Source: Prevotella sp. (GTDB lineage: Bacteria; Bacteroidota; Bacteroidia; Bacteroidales; Bacteroidaceae). Taken from it: a stretch of DNA of 52,084 nucleotides. The stretch covers positions 1 through 52,084 of the forward strand of contig JAEEPF010000003.1 in the NCBI GenBank assembly GCA_016284635.1, in the 5' to 3' direction. A program made the position numbers and the translations under genes. The first letter of the stretch is position 1. Each line of letters opens with the position of its first letter. A model generated the notes under the pieces. That model did no database searches. It saw nothing but the letters and a program-made list of their open reading frames with translations, and was not told the DNA's origin. Positions 36,193 to 46,027 of this stretch are shown piece by piece.

Positions 36193-38376
36193 ATGAAGAA
36201 ACTATTTACTCTTGTTGCTCTTCTGGCATGTGTCCTGGGAGCAAAGGCCGAGTGGGTAGAAGACTACAGTCTCGACTACTCCACCAAATCTGGTTTCCCA
36301 TTCTATGTAATGAGTTATGTACCTGAATGGGTTGACGGCGTCATGACCGACTTTGGCGCCATGTACAATTACAAGGCGGAAGCCGACGTGGCAGAAGGTG
36401 ACAATGTCGTCGCCGACGTGACCACGGACAATGGCACCGTGTACAAGAAGATCGAGCTGGCAGAACCAGGCTGGCATCAGTATTTCATTGCAGACGGTAT
36501 CCCCACAGAGCTTGACGGTGCTTACACTGTGAAAGCATTGGTGAAGGCTTCTGAGGCTTGCACCATCAACGTCAACATGGGCTGGGGCTGGGGTGACGGC
36601 CAGCAGGCCAGCGCTTCAGTGGCTATTCCTACTGATTGGACGGAGGTAGAATGGGAGTACAGCGGTATCGGTGGCACTTCTTGTAACCTCGTTGCACAGC
36701 CTGGTTCAGCAACCGCAACCATCGAATGGAAGTGGGTCGCTGTTTCTCACAACCAGAAGGAGTCAAGACCAGTTGTCTGGCAGGAGTGGCTCACCAATGA
36801 TGGCCAGCCCATCGTCCCCGGCGTAGACCACGAGAACAAGTGGATGGGTGATGCCGAGACTGCTTGGGATGACGCCGAAACAAAATTCAATGACCAGACC
36901 AAGAACTATCTCATCTGCGCATGGTCTAAGGAAAAGGGCAGAAATATGAATGAGAATGATGGCTGGGATCCATTCCCCTCTGATATCGAAGTGGACCCTG
37001 AAAACCCAGAAAATCATATCTTTGTATGTCATGGTCAGCCTGCTACCACAGAGGGTGATGCTTCTGCATGGGACAACCAGTTCTGGATTGAGTCTCCGAA
37101 GAATTGGAAGCCAGGAGATCAGATCAGGATCAAATTCCGCTACAAGGCTTCTCAGACTGTTAAGACCAATACACAGATTCACAAGCAGAATCCCTCTGAT
37201 TACAAGCACTGGGCTGCTATCGGTGACGTCACCTTTACAGAAGAGTGGCAGGAATTTGACAAGACGATCAGCTGGCCTGATGCTGCAGCAGATGAGGGTT
37301 GGTCAGTTGCATTCAACCTGAATCCTGAAGTTAAGGATGCTGTTGACTTCTATTTCGATGATCTCTCTTGGGAGACCATGAAACTCGACGAGGGTTACTT
37401 CGTAGCTTCTTCTAACACCGCTGCCGGTATTGAGTACGACTTCGACAATGCTACTGAGTTTGTGCAGGATCCTGACGACGAGGCTCTGATTATTGCTACA
37501 ATTGGTGAAGTTGGCAAGAAGGACACTTGGGTGAATGAGGCTATGATTTCTACAGTTCGTGGTAACGACGCTGCATTCAAGACCAATACGTTGAAGCCTT
37601 CTGGTAATTATGTCGGTGAGGATAACTGGGGTGAATACACCGCTGGTAGCCTTGCTAAGATTAAGTTCCCCGCTGCTGGTGCATGGAAGATCTCTCTGGA
37701 TACTGAAGGCAAGCAGATCAACATCCTGAAGCTGGATGGTGAAGAGGATCAGCAGCCCGTCGAGATCGTTGCTAACCCGACAGAAATTGTCATCAACGCT
37801 CTGGAGAGAGACAATACTGAAGCTGAACAGGAAGGTGGTACAGGCCAGCCTTGGGACAACCAGTTCTGGATTGTCGCTAACCGCGAACTCTCAACTGGCG
37901 AGGCAACTGTCGTTCAGTTCAAGTATAAGGCTGCCAAGGCCGCTAAGTCTTCTACACAGTGCCACGCTGATCCAGGTGCATATCTCCACTGGGCTGCCAT
38001 CGGTGATGTGAACTTCACAGAGGAATGGCAGGACTTCGAGGCCACTCTCACTGTTGCTGGTGAGGCTAACGGCATGAAGTCTATCGCATTCAATATGGCA
38101 GAAATCAAGGATGCTTGTGATTATTACATCAAGGACGTTATCTGGATGACTGAGGACGGCACAGAGTCTCTGATCAACATGACTGGCGCTGAGAACTTCT
38201 GGGTGAAGGTTGGTGCAGGCACTGCTCCTTATCAGTATGATCCTACAGCCATCAATGGTGTAGTTGTTAATAAGAATACAGGTTCTGCCGCTATCTATAA
38301 CATCGCTGGCCAGCGTGTCTCTAAGAGCTACAAGGGCATCGTTGTTAAGGAAGGCAAGAAATATCTTGTGAAATAA
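36193..38376 (+). CDS. secreted protein with repeated CBM-like domains and Prevotella-type C-terminal tail
   Basis: 727 aa; internal duplicate WDNQFWI....RIKFRYKASQTVKTNTQIHKQNPSDYKHWAAIGDVTFTEEWQEF / WDNQFWI....VVQFKYKAAKAAKSSTQCHADPGAYLHWAAIGDVNFTEEWQDF; C-terminus YNIAGQRVSKSYKGIVVKEGKKYLVK. Confidence 0.8.
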   Translation: MKKLFTLVALLACVLGAKAEWVEDYSLDYSTKSGFPFYVMSYVPEWVDGVMTDFGAMYNYKAEADVAEGDNVVADVTTDNGTVYKKIELAEPGWHQYFIADGIPTELDGAYTVKALVKASEACTINVNMGWGWGDGQQASASVAIPTDWTEVEWEYSGIGGTSCNLVAQPGSATATIEWKWVAVSHNQKESRPVVWQEWLTNDGQPIVPGVDHENKWMGDAETAWDDAETKFNDQTKNYLICAWSKEKGRNMNENDGWDPFPSDIEVDPENPENHIFVCHGQPATTEGDASAWDNQFWIESPKNWKPGDQIRIKFRYKASQTVKTNTQIHKQNPSDYKHWAAIGDVTFTEEWQEFDKTISWPDAAADEGWSVAFNLNPEVKDAVDFYFDDLSWETMKLDEGYFVASSNTAAGIEYDFDNATEFVQDPDDEALIIATIGEVGKKDTWVNEAMISTVRGNDAAFKTNTLKPSGNYVGEDNWGEYTAGSLAKIKFPAAGAWKISLDTEGKQINILKLDGEEDQQPVEIVANPTEIVINALERDNTEAEQEGGTGQPWDNQFWIVANRELSTGEATVVQFKYKAAKAAKSSTQCHADPGAYLHWAAIGDVNFTEEWQDFEATLTVAGEANGMKSIAFNMAEIKDACDYYIKDVIWMTEDGTESLINMTGAENFWVKVGAGTAPYQYDPTAINGVVVNKNTGSAAIYNIAGQRVSKSYKGIVVKEGKKYLVK

Positions 38377-38441
38377 ACAATAGTTTACCCCATTGCCCAT
38401 CATTTGATGGTCAATTTAGGACTTTACATTGTTTTGGTGGG

Positions 38442-38472
38442 GGTCCGGGCTTGCGAAAGTCCGGACCTTTTT
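38442..38472 (+). terminator. intrinsic terminator with GCGA tetraloop
   Basis: ggtccgggctt-gcga-aagtccggacc followed by ttttt. Confidence 0.85.
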
Positions 38473-38545
38473 CGTTGAAAAGCTTGCGTATCTCAAAGAT
38501 TATGCTTAAATTTGCATCCAGATAGACAACTAAACTTATAAGGGT

Positions 38546-40864
38546 ATGCGAAAGTTTCAAGATTTCAGATGGCTGGCCGCTGGTTTGGCACTGGTGGCAC
38601 TGACGGCTTGCGACGGTCAGAAATGGTCGGAGCAGCAAGTGGATTCATTTATGCTGGTCACTCAGAAGGGTGGACCTACGCTCGGTTATTCCCCGCAGTC
38701 GGGAGTCAAGTTGCTCACCGTGGACGGCTTTGCCTTCAAGGACTTGAACCGCAACGACTCGCTCGATACCTATGAAGACTGGCGGCTCCCAGCACAGGAG
38801 CGTGCTGCCGACCTCGCCTCCCAGCTCTCCATCGAGGAGATTGCCGGACTGATGCTCTACAGCAGCCATCAGGCTGTACCGATGATTCCCACGATGGGCT
38901 TCGGTGTCTCTACCTACGACGGGAAGGACTACGAGAAGAGCGGTGCCAAACCCTCCGACCTCAGCGACGATCAGAAGAAGTTCCTCTCCGACGACCATCT
39001 GCGGGCCGTCCTTGTGACGCGTGTGGAGAGTCCTGCCATCGCTGCCGTGTGGAACAACAACATGCAGGCCTTTGTCGAAGGCCTCGACCACGGCATCCCT
39101 GCCAACACCAGTTCCGATCCTCGCCACGAGGCGCGTGCCACCACCGAATACAACGCTGGCGCAGGCGGACAGATCTCCCTCTGGCCGACATCCCTCGGAC
39201 TCGCTGCCACCTTCGATCCCCAGCTCATGTACCGCTTCGGCGAGATTGCCTCCGAGGAATACCGTGCCTTGGGCATCGCTACGGCCCTCTCGCCACAGGT
39301 GGATATCGCCACCGATCCCCGCTGGTCTCGTTTCAGTGGCACCTTCGGCGAGGATCCCGACCTCTCGACGGATATGGCACGTGCTTACTGCGACGCCTTC
39401 CAGACCACGCCTGAGACCAAGGGCTGGGGCATGAAGAGCGTCAATGCGATGGTGAAACACTGGTATGGCTACGGTGCCCAGGAGGGAGGACGCGACTCCC
39501 ACTATGCCTCAGGCAAATATGCCGTCTATCCTGGCAACAATCTCGCCATGCACAAGCAGTCGTTCGTCGAGGGTGCCTTCAAACTCGATGGCGGTACGGA
39601 GATGGCTTCTGCTGTCATGCCCATCTACAGCATCCTCTGGAATCAGGATCCCTCTGGCGAGAATGTCGGTGGCAGCTACAGCAAGTGGCTCATCCAGCAG
39701 CAGCTCCGCGACGAGGCGAAGTTCGAGGGTGTCATCTGCACAGACTGGGGCATCACCCAGGATATGAAGGTGCTCGACAGTCCCCGTGGTGGCAAGCCCT
39801 GGGGCATGGAAGCCTTCAACGAGGCCGAGCGCCACTATAAGATCCTGCAGGCTGGCGTAGATCAGTTCGGCGGCAACAACGCCATTGGTCCCGTCATCGA
39901 GGCCTATCAGATGTGGGTGAAGGATCAGGGCGAGGAGAGTGCCCGTCAGCGTTTCGAGCAGTCCGCACGCCGTCTGTTGCTCAATGTGTTCCGTGTGGGA
40001 CTCTTCGAGAATCCTTACCTCGACCCTGCAGAGACGGAGAAGATCGTGGGCAAGCCGGAATATATGAAGGAGGGCTACGAGGCCCAGCTCAAGTCCATCG
40101 TCATGCTGAAGAACCACGACAATCAGGTACTGCCCGTCAAAGACCGCAAGAAGGTCTTCGTGCCCAAGCGCCACTTCCCTGCCATCCCAGGTGCCTGGGG
40201 CGGCATCTCTGAGGAGAAGACCGTCGAGCCCATCAGCCTCGACCTCGTGAAGAAGTATTTCGATGTAGTGGACACGCCTGCTGAGGCCGACTTCGCCATC
40301 TGTCTCATCGAGGAACCCAGCACCGGCTTCGGCTTTAGCTACGACGACGTGAAGAAGGGTGGCAACGGCTATCTGCCCTTCAGCCTGCAATACGACGACT
40401 ATACCGCCACCTTCGCCCGTCCAGTGAGCGTCGCTGGCGGTGATCCGATGGAGAAGACCACCAACCGTAGCTTCCGTGGTAAAACCGTCAAGGCCTACAA
40501 CCGCGATGATATGCTGCTCGTCGCTGACACCAAGAAGGCGATGGGCGACAAACCTCTTATCGTCATCCTCGAGACGGGCCGTCCTGTGGTGCTTGCGGAG
40601 ATAGAGCCCAATGCCGATGCCATCCTCGTTTCCTTCAACGTGCAGCACCAGGCCCTACTCGACATCATCAGCGGCCAGACGGAACCCTCCGCCCTGCTTC
40701 CCATGCAGATGCCTGCCGACATGAAGACCGTTGAGGAACAGCTCGAAGACGTGCCTCGTGACCTCCGCTGCTACCAGGATGCCGACGGCCACACCTACGA
40801 TTTCGCCTTCGGCCTCAACTGGAGCGGCATCATCGACGACGCCCGCGTCAAGAAATACAAGTAA
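38546..40864 (+). CDS. GH3-family beta-glucosidase/beta-xylosidase-like lipoprotein
   Basis: 772 aa; ALTACDGQ lipobox, SPQVDIATDPRWSRFSGTFGEDPDLSTDMARAYCDAFQ, VKHWYGYGAQEGGRDSHY, GVICTDWGITQDM. Confidence 0.92.
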   Translation: MRKFQDFRWLAAGLALVALTACDGQKWSEQQVDSFMLVTQKGGPTLGYSPQSGVKLLTVDGFAFKDLNRNDSLDTYEDWRLPAQERAADLASQLSIEEIAGLMLYSSHQAVPMIPTMGFGVSTYDGKDYEKSGAKPSDLSDDQKKFLSDDHLRAVLVTRVESPAIAAVWNNNMQAFVEGLDHGIPANTSSDPRHEARATTEYNAGAGGQISLWPTSLGLAATFDPQLMYRFGEIASEEYRALGIATALSPQVDIATDPRWSRFSGTFGEDPDLSTDMARAYCDAFQTTPETKGWGMKSVNAMVKHWYGYGAQEGGRDSHYASGKYAVYPGNNLAMHKQSFVEGAFKLDGGTEMASAVMPIYSILWNQDPSGENVGGSYSKWLIQQQLRDEAKFEGVICTDWGITQDMKVLDSPRGGKPWGMEAFNEAERHYKILQAGVDQFGGNNAIGPVIEAYQMWVKDQGEESARQRFEQSARRLLLNVFRVGLFENPYLDPAETEKIVGKPEYMKEGYEAQLKSIVMLKNHDNQVLPVKDRKKVFVPKRHFPAIPGAWGGISEEKTVEPISLDLVKKYFDVVDTPAEADFAICLIEEPSTGFGFSYDDVKKGGNGYLPFSLQYDDYTATFARPVSVAGGDPMEKTTNRSFRGKTVKAYNRDDMLLVADTKKAMGDKPLIVILETGRPVVLAEIEPNADAILVSFNVQHQALLDIISGQTEPSALLPMQMPADMKTVEEQLEDVPRDLRCYQDADGHTYDFAFGLNWSGIIDDARVKKYK

Positions 40865-40877
40865 GGATGATTTGAAT

Positions 40878-41489
40878 TCATTTTTGTAGAAACATTGTCT
40901 TCCGGCGGTTGTCTTTCGGACGGACGGCGAAGTGGAGCCAAATTGCGCCATAGCGGTTCCTCTCAATCAGGATCTCGTCATAGTCCTGCTTGGTCTCGTC
41001 GGCATAGTCCATCAGGATCACCGCATAACGGAGCGCCTGTTCTATACCAGCAACGCGGATATCCACAGCACAGCCCGTCAGATGATTGCTCGTCGGAGAT
41101 CCTCCCACCTTTTTATTCAGCTCCGGCGATCTATACCCTGACGTAATTATAATTGGAGCCTCCGAAGTATCTTTTTCCCCTCCTAAGTTAGGAGGGGTGC
41201 CCGTATGGGTGGGGTGGTCTGAACGAGGGAATGTCTGGCACTTCTTCAGACCACCCCTAACCCCTCCTAACTCAGGAGGGGAAACCGAGCGCTCCTCATT
41301 CCTATAAAATACATATCGCTCGTTATACCGCCTGCGCAGTTCTTCTAACCACTCGCACACTCTTTTCAGATTCTCGATGGCGACATGACTCGGGATATTA
41401 TACACCTCTGCATGCCTGCTCTTGGTTACCTCTCCGAGCGTAATGTGCTCGGAGAGGTTGATAGATTTGTTGATACTTACTTCGTTCAT
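40878..41489 (-). CDS. M15-family peptidase (intact copy) carrying an in-frame palindromic element
   Basis: MNEVSINKSINLSEHITLGEVTKSRHAEVYNIPSHVAIENLKRVCEWLEELRRRYNERYVFYRNEERSVSPPELGGVRGGLKKCQTFPRSDHPTHTGTPPNLGGEKDTSEAPIIITSGYRSPELNKKVGGSPTSNHLTGCAVDI... Start moved from track start 41600 to ATG 41489. Confidence 0.85.
   Translation of the reverse strand: MNEVSINKSINLSEHITLGEVTKSRHAEVYNIPSHVAIENLKRVCEWLEELRRRYNERYVFYRNEERSVSPPELGGVRGGLKKCQTFPRSDHPTHTGTPPNLGGEKDTSEAPIIITSGYRSPELNKKVGGSPTSNHLTGCAVDIRVAGIEQALRYAVILMDYADETKQDYDEILIERNRYGAIWLHFAVRPKDNRRKTMFLQK
41171..41283. repeat. full-length GC-rich palindromic element inside intact M15 gene
   Basis: Reverse complement of the element at 12850-12960, identical by reading. 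Confidence 0.9.
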
Positions 41490-41596
41490 AATCTCTATAG
41501 TTAAATTTTCACTTTTCAATTTCACAAATGTAATAGTGTAATAGCGTAATAGTGTCACTGCGTTGGTGGGGCCGAAGCCCCAGCCCGCAGTCATAG

Positions 41597-44347
41597 TCAA
41601 ATCATCACTGCCCCAGTCTTCTTGTACTTGGCCTTGGTGGTGCCATTCTCCACAAACTCATCCACCTTCTCTATCAGGCCATCCTTCAGCAGACGGTACA
41701 CCCTGACACGAGCAGAGGCAATTGTCTTCAAGTTGAAGCATTGCATCATATCATCGGTAGAGAATTCCTCTGGCAGACGGTTGAACGCCTCGACAGTCTT
41801 AGCCCTGCGCTGCACATTGGCAGCAGCGTCGCGCGTCTTATCGTCAAAGTACTTCTCGGCCAGTGCTCCGAAGTAATGACGTTGGCAGGCGTACTGGATG
41901 TTCACCAGCAACTCCGTGAGACGCCAGTCCACTTCGTCCGTCTCAAACTCACCGCTCCAGAACTGGCCGTCCTGATGGATATCCGCCCAATGGTGCATCA
42001 CGATAAAAGGAGCCGCGAAGTTCAGCCCATGATAGGCACAGCGCTTCAGGAGCATTTCGTCCGCCTTGGAATCGTTCTCCTTGGCGTCAGCCATACGGCG
42101 TGCCGTCCAGTCATAGAGTTCATCCACGATCTTCTGCACAGAGAGTTCGCCCTTCACGCGATCCAGTTTGAAGGCCCACGTCTTCAATCGCTCATCACTC
42201 TCGAAGTCCACCCTGCTCTCACGCTCCATCATCTCAAAGTTGGTGCCTGGCAGTGGAATACAAGTGAGGCGCGTGGCGAGACCAGAACCAAAATTCTGGG
42301 CATTCACCTTCTTCTTCAGAGCCATAGGCGTGCCTGTATAGATATAGTTCCACGTCACGATGAAGTTCTGAACCACAGAATCCAGATTGGAGTAAGCCTG
42401 ACCGTCCTCCTCATTGTGGAAGGCTTTGAGTTCCATCGACTGCTTATCAATCCACGAACCACCCTTCTGGACGGTCAGCGTATTATCCAGCTCTGTGTCG
42501 AAAGTCAGCATATGAAGCTGCATCTCAGTACCGTCAACCACCTCCACGGCGTTCACCATATCCTGTATGAACTGGGCATTTGAAGTACGAGCCGGATGCA
42601 CCCTGAACAGCGCCTTGGGCTTCTGAGGTTTCTCCTTGTTCGCACCCTTGGTCTTCATCTCCTCCTTGTAGCGGTTGATGGCTGCAATACCATCCTTATC
42701 CGCTGCCACCATAGGAGCCGCCAGGAGCTTGAACAGTCGAGTCGCAAAAGACTTACCAGATGCAGGGTCGCCAATAATCAGCGTCGAGTTATTCAGTCTG
42801 CGCAACTCCTCAGGACGATGATAGAAGCGATACGTGCATCTGGTCATCAGCGTCATCAGCAATCCTCCAGCCACGAACACTGCCGCAGGATACTGGTTCT
42901 TCTTCAGACCCTTGCAGATGTCTCGCAGCAAAGGGAAATTGTCAAAAAGACCTTCTATCTGCTCTCCCCAGTCCCAGAGCCAGCGCTCGATGTCGCTTTC
43001 CGTCACCGCCGCCGACGTCTGCGCCTTCGTGATCTCCTGATACGACTTGCCTGTGGCCTTCTGGATTGCTTCGAGCATCGCCTTGCTGGGAAGACTGCTG
43101 GCATATTTCTTCTCCTTCTGCGCCACGCAGTCAGCAGCACTCGCCACAGTTTGGCTGACATTCTCATCCCTCTCGTCGATGATCTCCTGTACCCACGGCT
43201 GCGCCTCGACGATGCGCTGCACACTGGCCTTGTCGCCATCAAGCATGAGCAACAAGTCTGTTGCGAGTTTAAGACTCTCGTTGTGGCGGTTGCTGTCTGC
43301 TGCACATGGCAGCTTGTCTGCATACCTAGCATCAATAATAGACTGTACATCATAGCCTCTCCATTTTATTGACGACAAATCTGAGTTCTTTTCTGACGAC
43401 AACTTTGACAACTTGGACAACTCTATTTCAGGCAGAACTTCTGCCTGTGGCGACATGTTGTCGCCACTAAATGTTGTCTTAGTTCTTCGCAGAGCGAAGC
43501 GGCAAAGCCGAGCGGTCTCAGTTGTCGTTTTATTACTGGCACTTGTCGTTTTCTCATCCTCAGCACCAAACTGATGAAATAGTGGTTGAGTTCTCTTCTT
43601 GCGGTACTCATCTGTGTACTTCTTGTCAAATTCTTCATTGTAGTAATTGAATAATAGTTCCTCATTAATATAAATAATGTCTTCCTCCTTGGGAGCAAAA
43701 GAGTTTCGTGTGGCATCGATGCAGCTCTGATCGGCTTTGTAGCCAAGCTTTTCAGCAAAAACTATCTGGTTATCGGCCAAATTTCCGTCCTTGATATTCG
43801 CAGTAAAGACGATGCGAATGCCCTTCTTCGAACTGGTGATGTGCGCCAGTGCTGTGCGAGCCATCAGCTCCTGATTGGCTTTCAAGGCCTCGAACACCTC
43901 CATCGGATTCTCCACGTGGTCAATATCCAGCATCACCAAACCATTCAGGTGACAGTCTGCCAACCTGCGATGGCAAAAAGGATTGCCATTGGCAGTAGGC
44001 GTTGCGTCAAATTCATAGCAACTGAAAATGAATGCCACAAGATTATCCTTCAACTCCTGCGCAAAGGCCAGCAACCTCTCCTCGTCGCTCTTCTCAAAGA
44101 ACTTCTGACGAGCACTGAGTTTTTTCAGACCTCTCTTCTTAGCCAGAAACTTCCCAAAGTCCTCATTCTTCAGCCACTTATTAATGACCTCCGAATCGTG
44201 TCGTTCCACAGCCTCTAGGATCTCCCTTCGGCTATCAATCTTCCAGGCAGTAGACGTGTTCCTCACGCTCTCCCAGAACTTCTCTCGGCTGCACCTGACA
44301 GCCTGAGAGAAGTGAGTGTTTTCCTGATAACAGAATCCCTTATTCAT
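41597..44347 (-). CDS. BT4734/BF3469-like primase N-terminal domain fused to DUF3987 helicase (VirE/VapE-like)
   Basis: Approx. 916 aa; N-terminal LVMLDIDHVENPMEVFEALKANQELMARTALAHITSSKKGIRIVFT, Walker A LIIGDPASGKSFATRLFKLL; start set to ATG 44347. Confidence 0.85.
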   Translation of the reverse strand: MNKGFCYQENTHFSQAVRCSREKFWESVRNTSTAWKIDSRREILEAVERHDSEVINKWLKNEDFGKFLAKKRGLKKLSARQKFFEKSDEERLLAFAQELKDNLVAFIFSCYEFDATPTANGNPFCHRRLADCHLNGLVMLDIDHVENPMEVFEALKANQELMARTALAHITSSKKGIRIVFTANIKDGNLADNQIVFAEKLGYKADQSCIDATRNSFAPKEEDIIYINEELLFNYYNEEFDKKYTDEYRKKRTQPLFHQFGAEDEKTTSASNKTTTETARLCRFALRRTKTTFSGDNMSPQAEVLPEIELSKLSKLSSEKNSDLSSIKWRGYDVQSIIDARYADKLPCAADSNRHNESLKLATDLLLMLDGDKASVQRIVEAQPWVQEIIDERDENVSQTVASAADCVAQKEKKYASSLPSKAMLEAIQKATGKSYQEITKAQTSAAVTESDIERWLWDWGEQIEGLFDNFPLLRDICKGLKKNQYPAAVFVAGGLLMTLMTRCTYRFYHRPEELRRLNNSTLIIGDPASGKSFATRLFKLLAAPMVAADKDGIAAINRYKEEMKTKGANKEKPQKPKALFRVHPARTSNAQFIQDMVNAVEVVDGTEMQLHMLTFDTELDNTLTVQKGGSWIDKQSMELKAFHNEEDGQAYSNLDSVVQNFIVTWNYIYTGTPMALKKKVNAQNFGSGLATRLTCIPLPGTNFEMMERESRVDFESDERLKTWAFKLDRVKGELSVQKIVDELYDWTARRMADAKENDSKADEMLLKRCAYHGLNFAAPFIVMHHWADIHQDGQFWSGEFETDEVDWRLTELLVNIQYACQRHYFGALAEKYFDDKTRDAAANVQRRAKTVEAFNRLPEEFSTDDMMQCFNLKTIASARVRVYRLLKDGLIEKVDEFVENGTTKAKYKKTGAVMI
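43380..43530. repeat. low-complexity/repeat-derived linker segment in the DUF3987 gene
   Basis: ttcgcagagcgaagcggcaaagccgagcgg (read ETARLCRFALRRT) plus tandem gacaacttNgacaact (read LSKLSKLSS); short relative ctcggctttgccgc at about 11190. Confidence 0.6.
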
Positions 44348-44376
44348 AATTATCAATTGTCAATTTTCAATTATCA
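44348..44376. repeat. AATTGATAATTG leader repeat before DUF3987 gene
   Basis: Minus strand TAATTGATAATTGAAAATTGACAATTGATAATT then ATG. Confidence 0.85.
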
Positions 44377-44377
44377 A

Positions 44378-44671
44378 TTACAGGGCCTGCAAGTCTGTTA
44401 TGTACAGCGCATTCTCGTGTCGCGTCTGGCCGTTCTGGTCCTGCCACGTGCGATGCTTCCAGAAGCCCTTGGCCACGTACGGCTGGTTCTCGTAGAACTG
44501 CGTGTCGCGCTGCTTAGAGGCATACTCGCCAGTCAGTTCACCATACACCTCGTCGCCACCGTGCTTCAGCACAACGCCACGACTCTTGAAATACTCCGTT
44601 GTACCATCCTGTCTTTGGTACTGGCGCTCAGAGTATGCGCCTACCTCCTTAATTAATACTAATGTTTCCAT
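44378..44671 (-). CDS. 97-aa protein, possible OB-fold/SSB-like accessory of the DUF3987 module
   Basis: METLVLIKEVGAYSERQYQRQDGTTEYFKSRGVVLKHGGDEVYGELTGEYASKQRDTQFYENQPYVAKGFW...; same strand, 31 bp upstream of DUF3987. Confidence 0.55.
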   Translation of the reverse strand: METLVLIKEVGAYSERQYQRQDGTTEYFKSRGVVLKHGGDEVYGELTGEYASKQRDTQFYENQPYVAKGFWKHRTWQDQNGQTRHENALYITDLQAL

Positions 44672-44691
44672 ATACCTAATAGATTAAAAGA

Positions 44692-45015
44692 TTAAACATT
44701 GTCCAGGATCTCCTCTATCTCCAGCGCCTGCATCGCCGTGTTCAGCTCGCGATGCATCACCACGTCCACCAGTCGGCGGCCAAGGCTTTTCTTGACGCTG
44801 TTATAGAACTTGTAACATAGGGGCGACTCCTTCAGCCAACCGTTCTCCAACTGACACACCACGCGTTCTTGCCTGTCGCGAGGCTGGCGGTTGTACGCCT
44901 TGAATGTTAATTTACTTGTGTCCTGATCTATGTACAGAACACCTTCCACTCGCTTGCCTTCCAGCAACTTGGCCATCACGATGATGGCATTCAAAATAAG
45001 AATATATTTTCGCAT
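44692..45015 (-). CDS. hypothetical protein, about 107 aa
   Basis: Intact ORF (MRKYILILNAIIVMAKLLEGKRVEGVLYIDQDTSKLTFKAYNRQPRD...); collinear with neighbours. True start may be the internal Met of MAKLLEGKRVEG. Confidence 0.6.
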   Translation of the reverse strand: MRKYILILNAIIVMAKLLEGKRVEGVLYIDQDTSKLTFKAYNRQPRDRQERVVCQLENGWLKESPLCYKFYNSVKKSLGRRLVDVVMHRELNTAMQALEIEEILDNV

Positions 45016-45130
45016 AATCTAATCGAATTAATGAGCATCGGAATTGCGGGGTTTTAGTTGAGCTCATTTGTCCGGACACATCTCCTCGCTCATCCTCCGA
45101 CTCGGTTATACTTTTTACAGGATACTAATC

Positions 45131-45205
45131 TCCGTAATTTCTCGTAATTGTCCGTTATATTATTATGGTCAATTATGATTAATTATGGTCATTCGTTTCT
45201 TAAAT
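45131..45205. repeat. CATAATT-rich intergenic repeat, copy A
   Basis: tccgtaatttctcgtaattgtccgttatattattatggtcaattatgattaattatggtcattcgtttctt; near-duplicate of 45683-45765. Confidence 0.85.
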
Positions 45206-45643
45206 TCATTCGCTTTCTAGATTCTTCAGAATTTTCTTGAACTCCTTGGCGCCTACTGCGGTGTTCAGGTCAAGAAACATATAGCCGCACTTCTGCTGCT
45301 CATGTTCCTCTGCCTTGATCTCCTCCAGCATCTCCTCTGCTTCCTTAGTGAATCTGGGTGTCAGGATGTCGAACATCGCCATGGCATCGAAGCCCTTATC
45401 CTTGGCAAAGACCTTCAGACATGCCACCATCTGCGACAGGGCATAAGTCCTTACGAAAGTTCCGTAGTAGTCGAAACCATAGCCCATCATGTCTCTGGCC
45501 AACTGCACTCCCAGTTTCTCACCCTCTTCGCACAGCATTGCCAATTCTTCAAATGGCAGCTTCACGCCATCTACAGGGTTCTCATCACGGTCATAAACCA
45601 ACTTGTTCAGACCGTTACCATTCTTAGTCTTTTTCTGTTTCAT
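45206..45643 (-). CDS. hypothetical protein, 145 aa
   Basis: Intact ORF between two repeat copies; MKQKKTKNGNGLNKLVYDRDENPVDGVKLPFEELAMLCEEGEKLG... Confidence 0.6.
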   Translation of the reverse strand: MKQKKTKNGNGLNKLVYDRDENPVDGVKLPFEELAMLCEEGEKLGVQLARDMMGYGFDYYGTFVRTYALSQMVACLKVFAKDKGFDAMAMFDILTPRFTKEAEEMLEEIKAEEHEQQKCGYMFLDLNTAVGAKEFKKILKNLESE

Positions 45644-45682
45644 AAATGCTTAAAAATTAATTTGTTACTATTTGAAACCATT

Positions 45683-45765
45683 TTCCGTAATTTCTCGTAA
45701 TTGTCCGTAATATTATTATGGTCAATTATGGTTTATTATGGCAATTCGTTTCTTAAAATCATTCG
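45683..45765. repeat. CATAATT-rich intergenic repeat, copy B
   Basis: ttccgtaatttctcgtaattgtccgtaatattattatggtcaattatggtttattatggcaattcgtttctt. Confidence 0.85.
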
Positions 45766-45769
45766 TTTT

Positions 45770-46015
45770 TTAATCAATCACTATCTCTGTGGTGCCTTTC
45801 AGGCGCACCACGCCTCCCCCTTTACCAGCATTCTTCATACCGTCGCTCATCTGCCACTGCTTGCACTTGAACTTCTGCTCAACCTTCAGCATCATCGTGG
45901 CGCAAACCCTTGTGCCGTCGCTCTGAATACACTTGTGTTGACAACTGGCGCAACAGCGCTTCACTTTCACACCGTGAGCGTTCCTGACGCTCGTAATTCT
46001 AATCTCCTTTGCCAT
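45770..46015 (-). CDS. small Cys-rich (zinc-ribbon-like) protein, 81 aa
   Basis: MAKEIRITSVRNAHGVKVKRCCASCQHKCIQSDGTRVCATMMLKVEQKFKCKQWQMSDGMKNAGKGGGVVRLKG. Confidence 0.65.
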   Translation of the reverse strand: MAKEIRITSVRNAHGVKVKRCCASCQHKCIQSDGTRVCATMMLKVEQKFKCKQWQMSDGMKNAGKGGGVVRLKGTTEIVID

Positions 46016-46027
46016 AGCTTTATTATC

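Noticed and set aside
39509-40648. 379-aa minus-strand ORF under the second GH3
   Set aside because: Antisense shadow of a strong GH3 coding frame.
41171-41283. GC-rich palindrome as a plain transcription terminator
   Set aside because: It lies in the middle of an intact M15 reading frame and is translated in frame; a terminator role is only plausible for the intergenic copy at 11154-11287.
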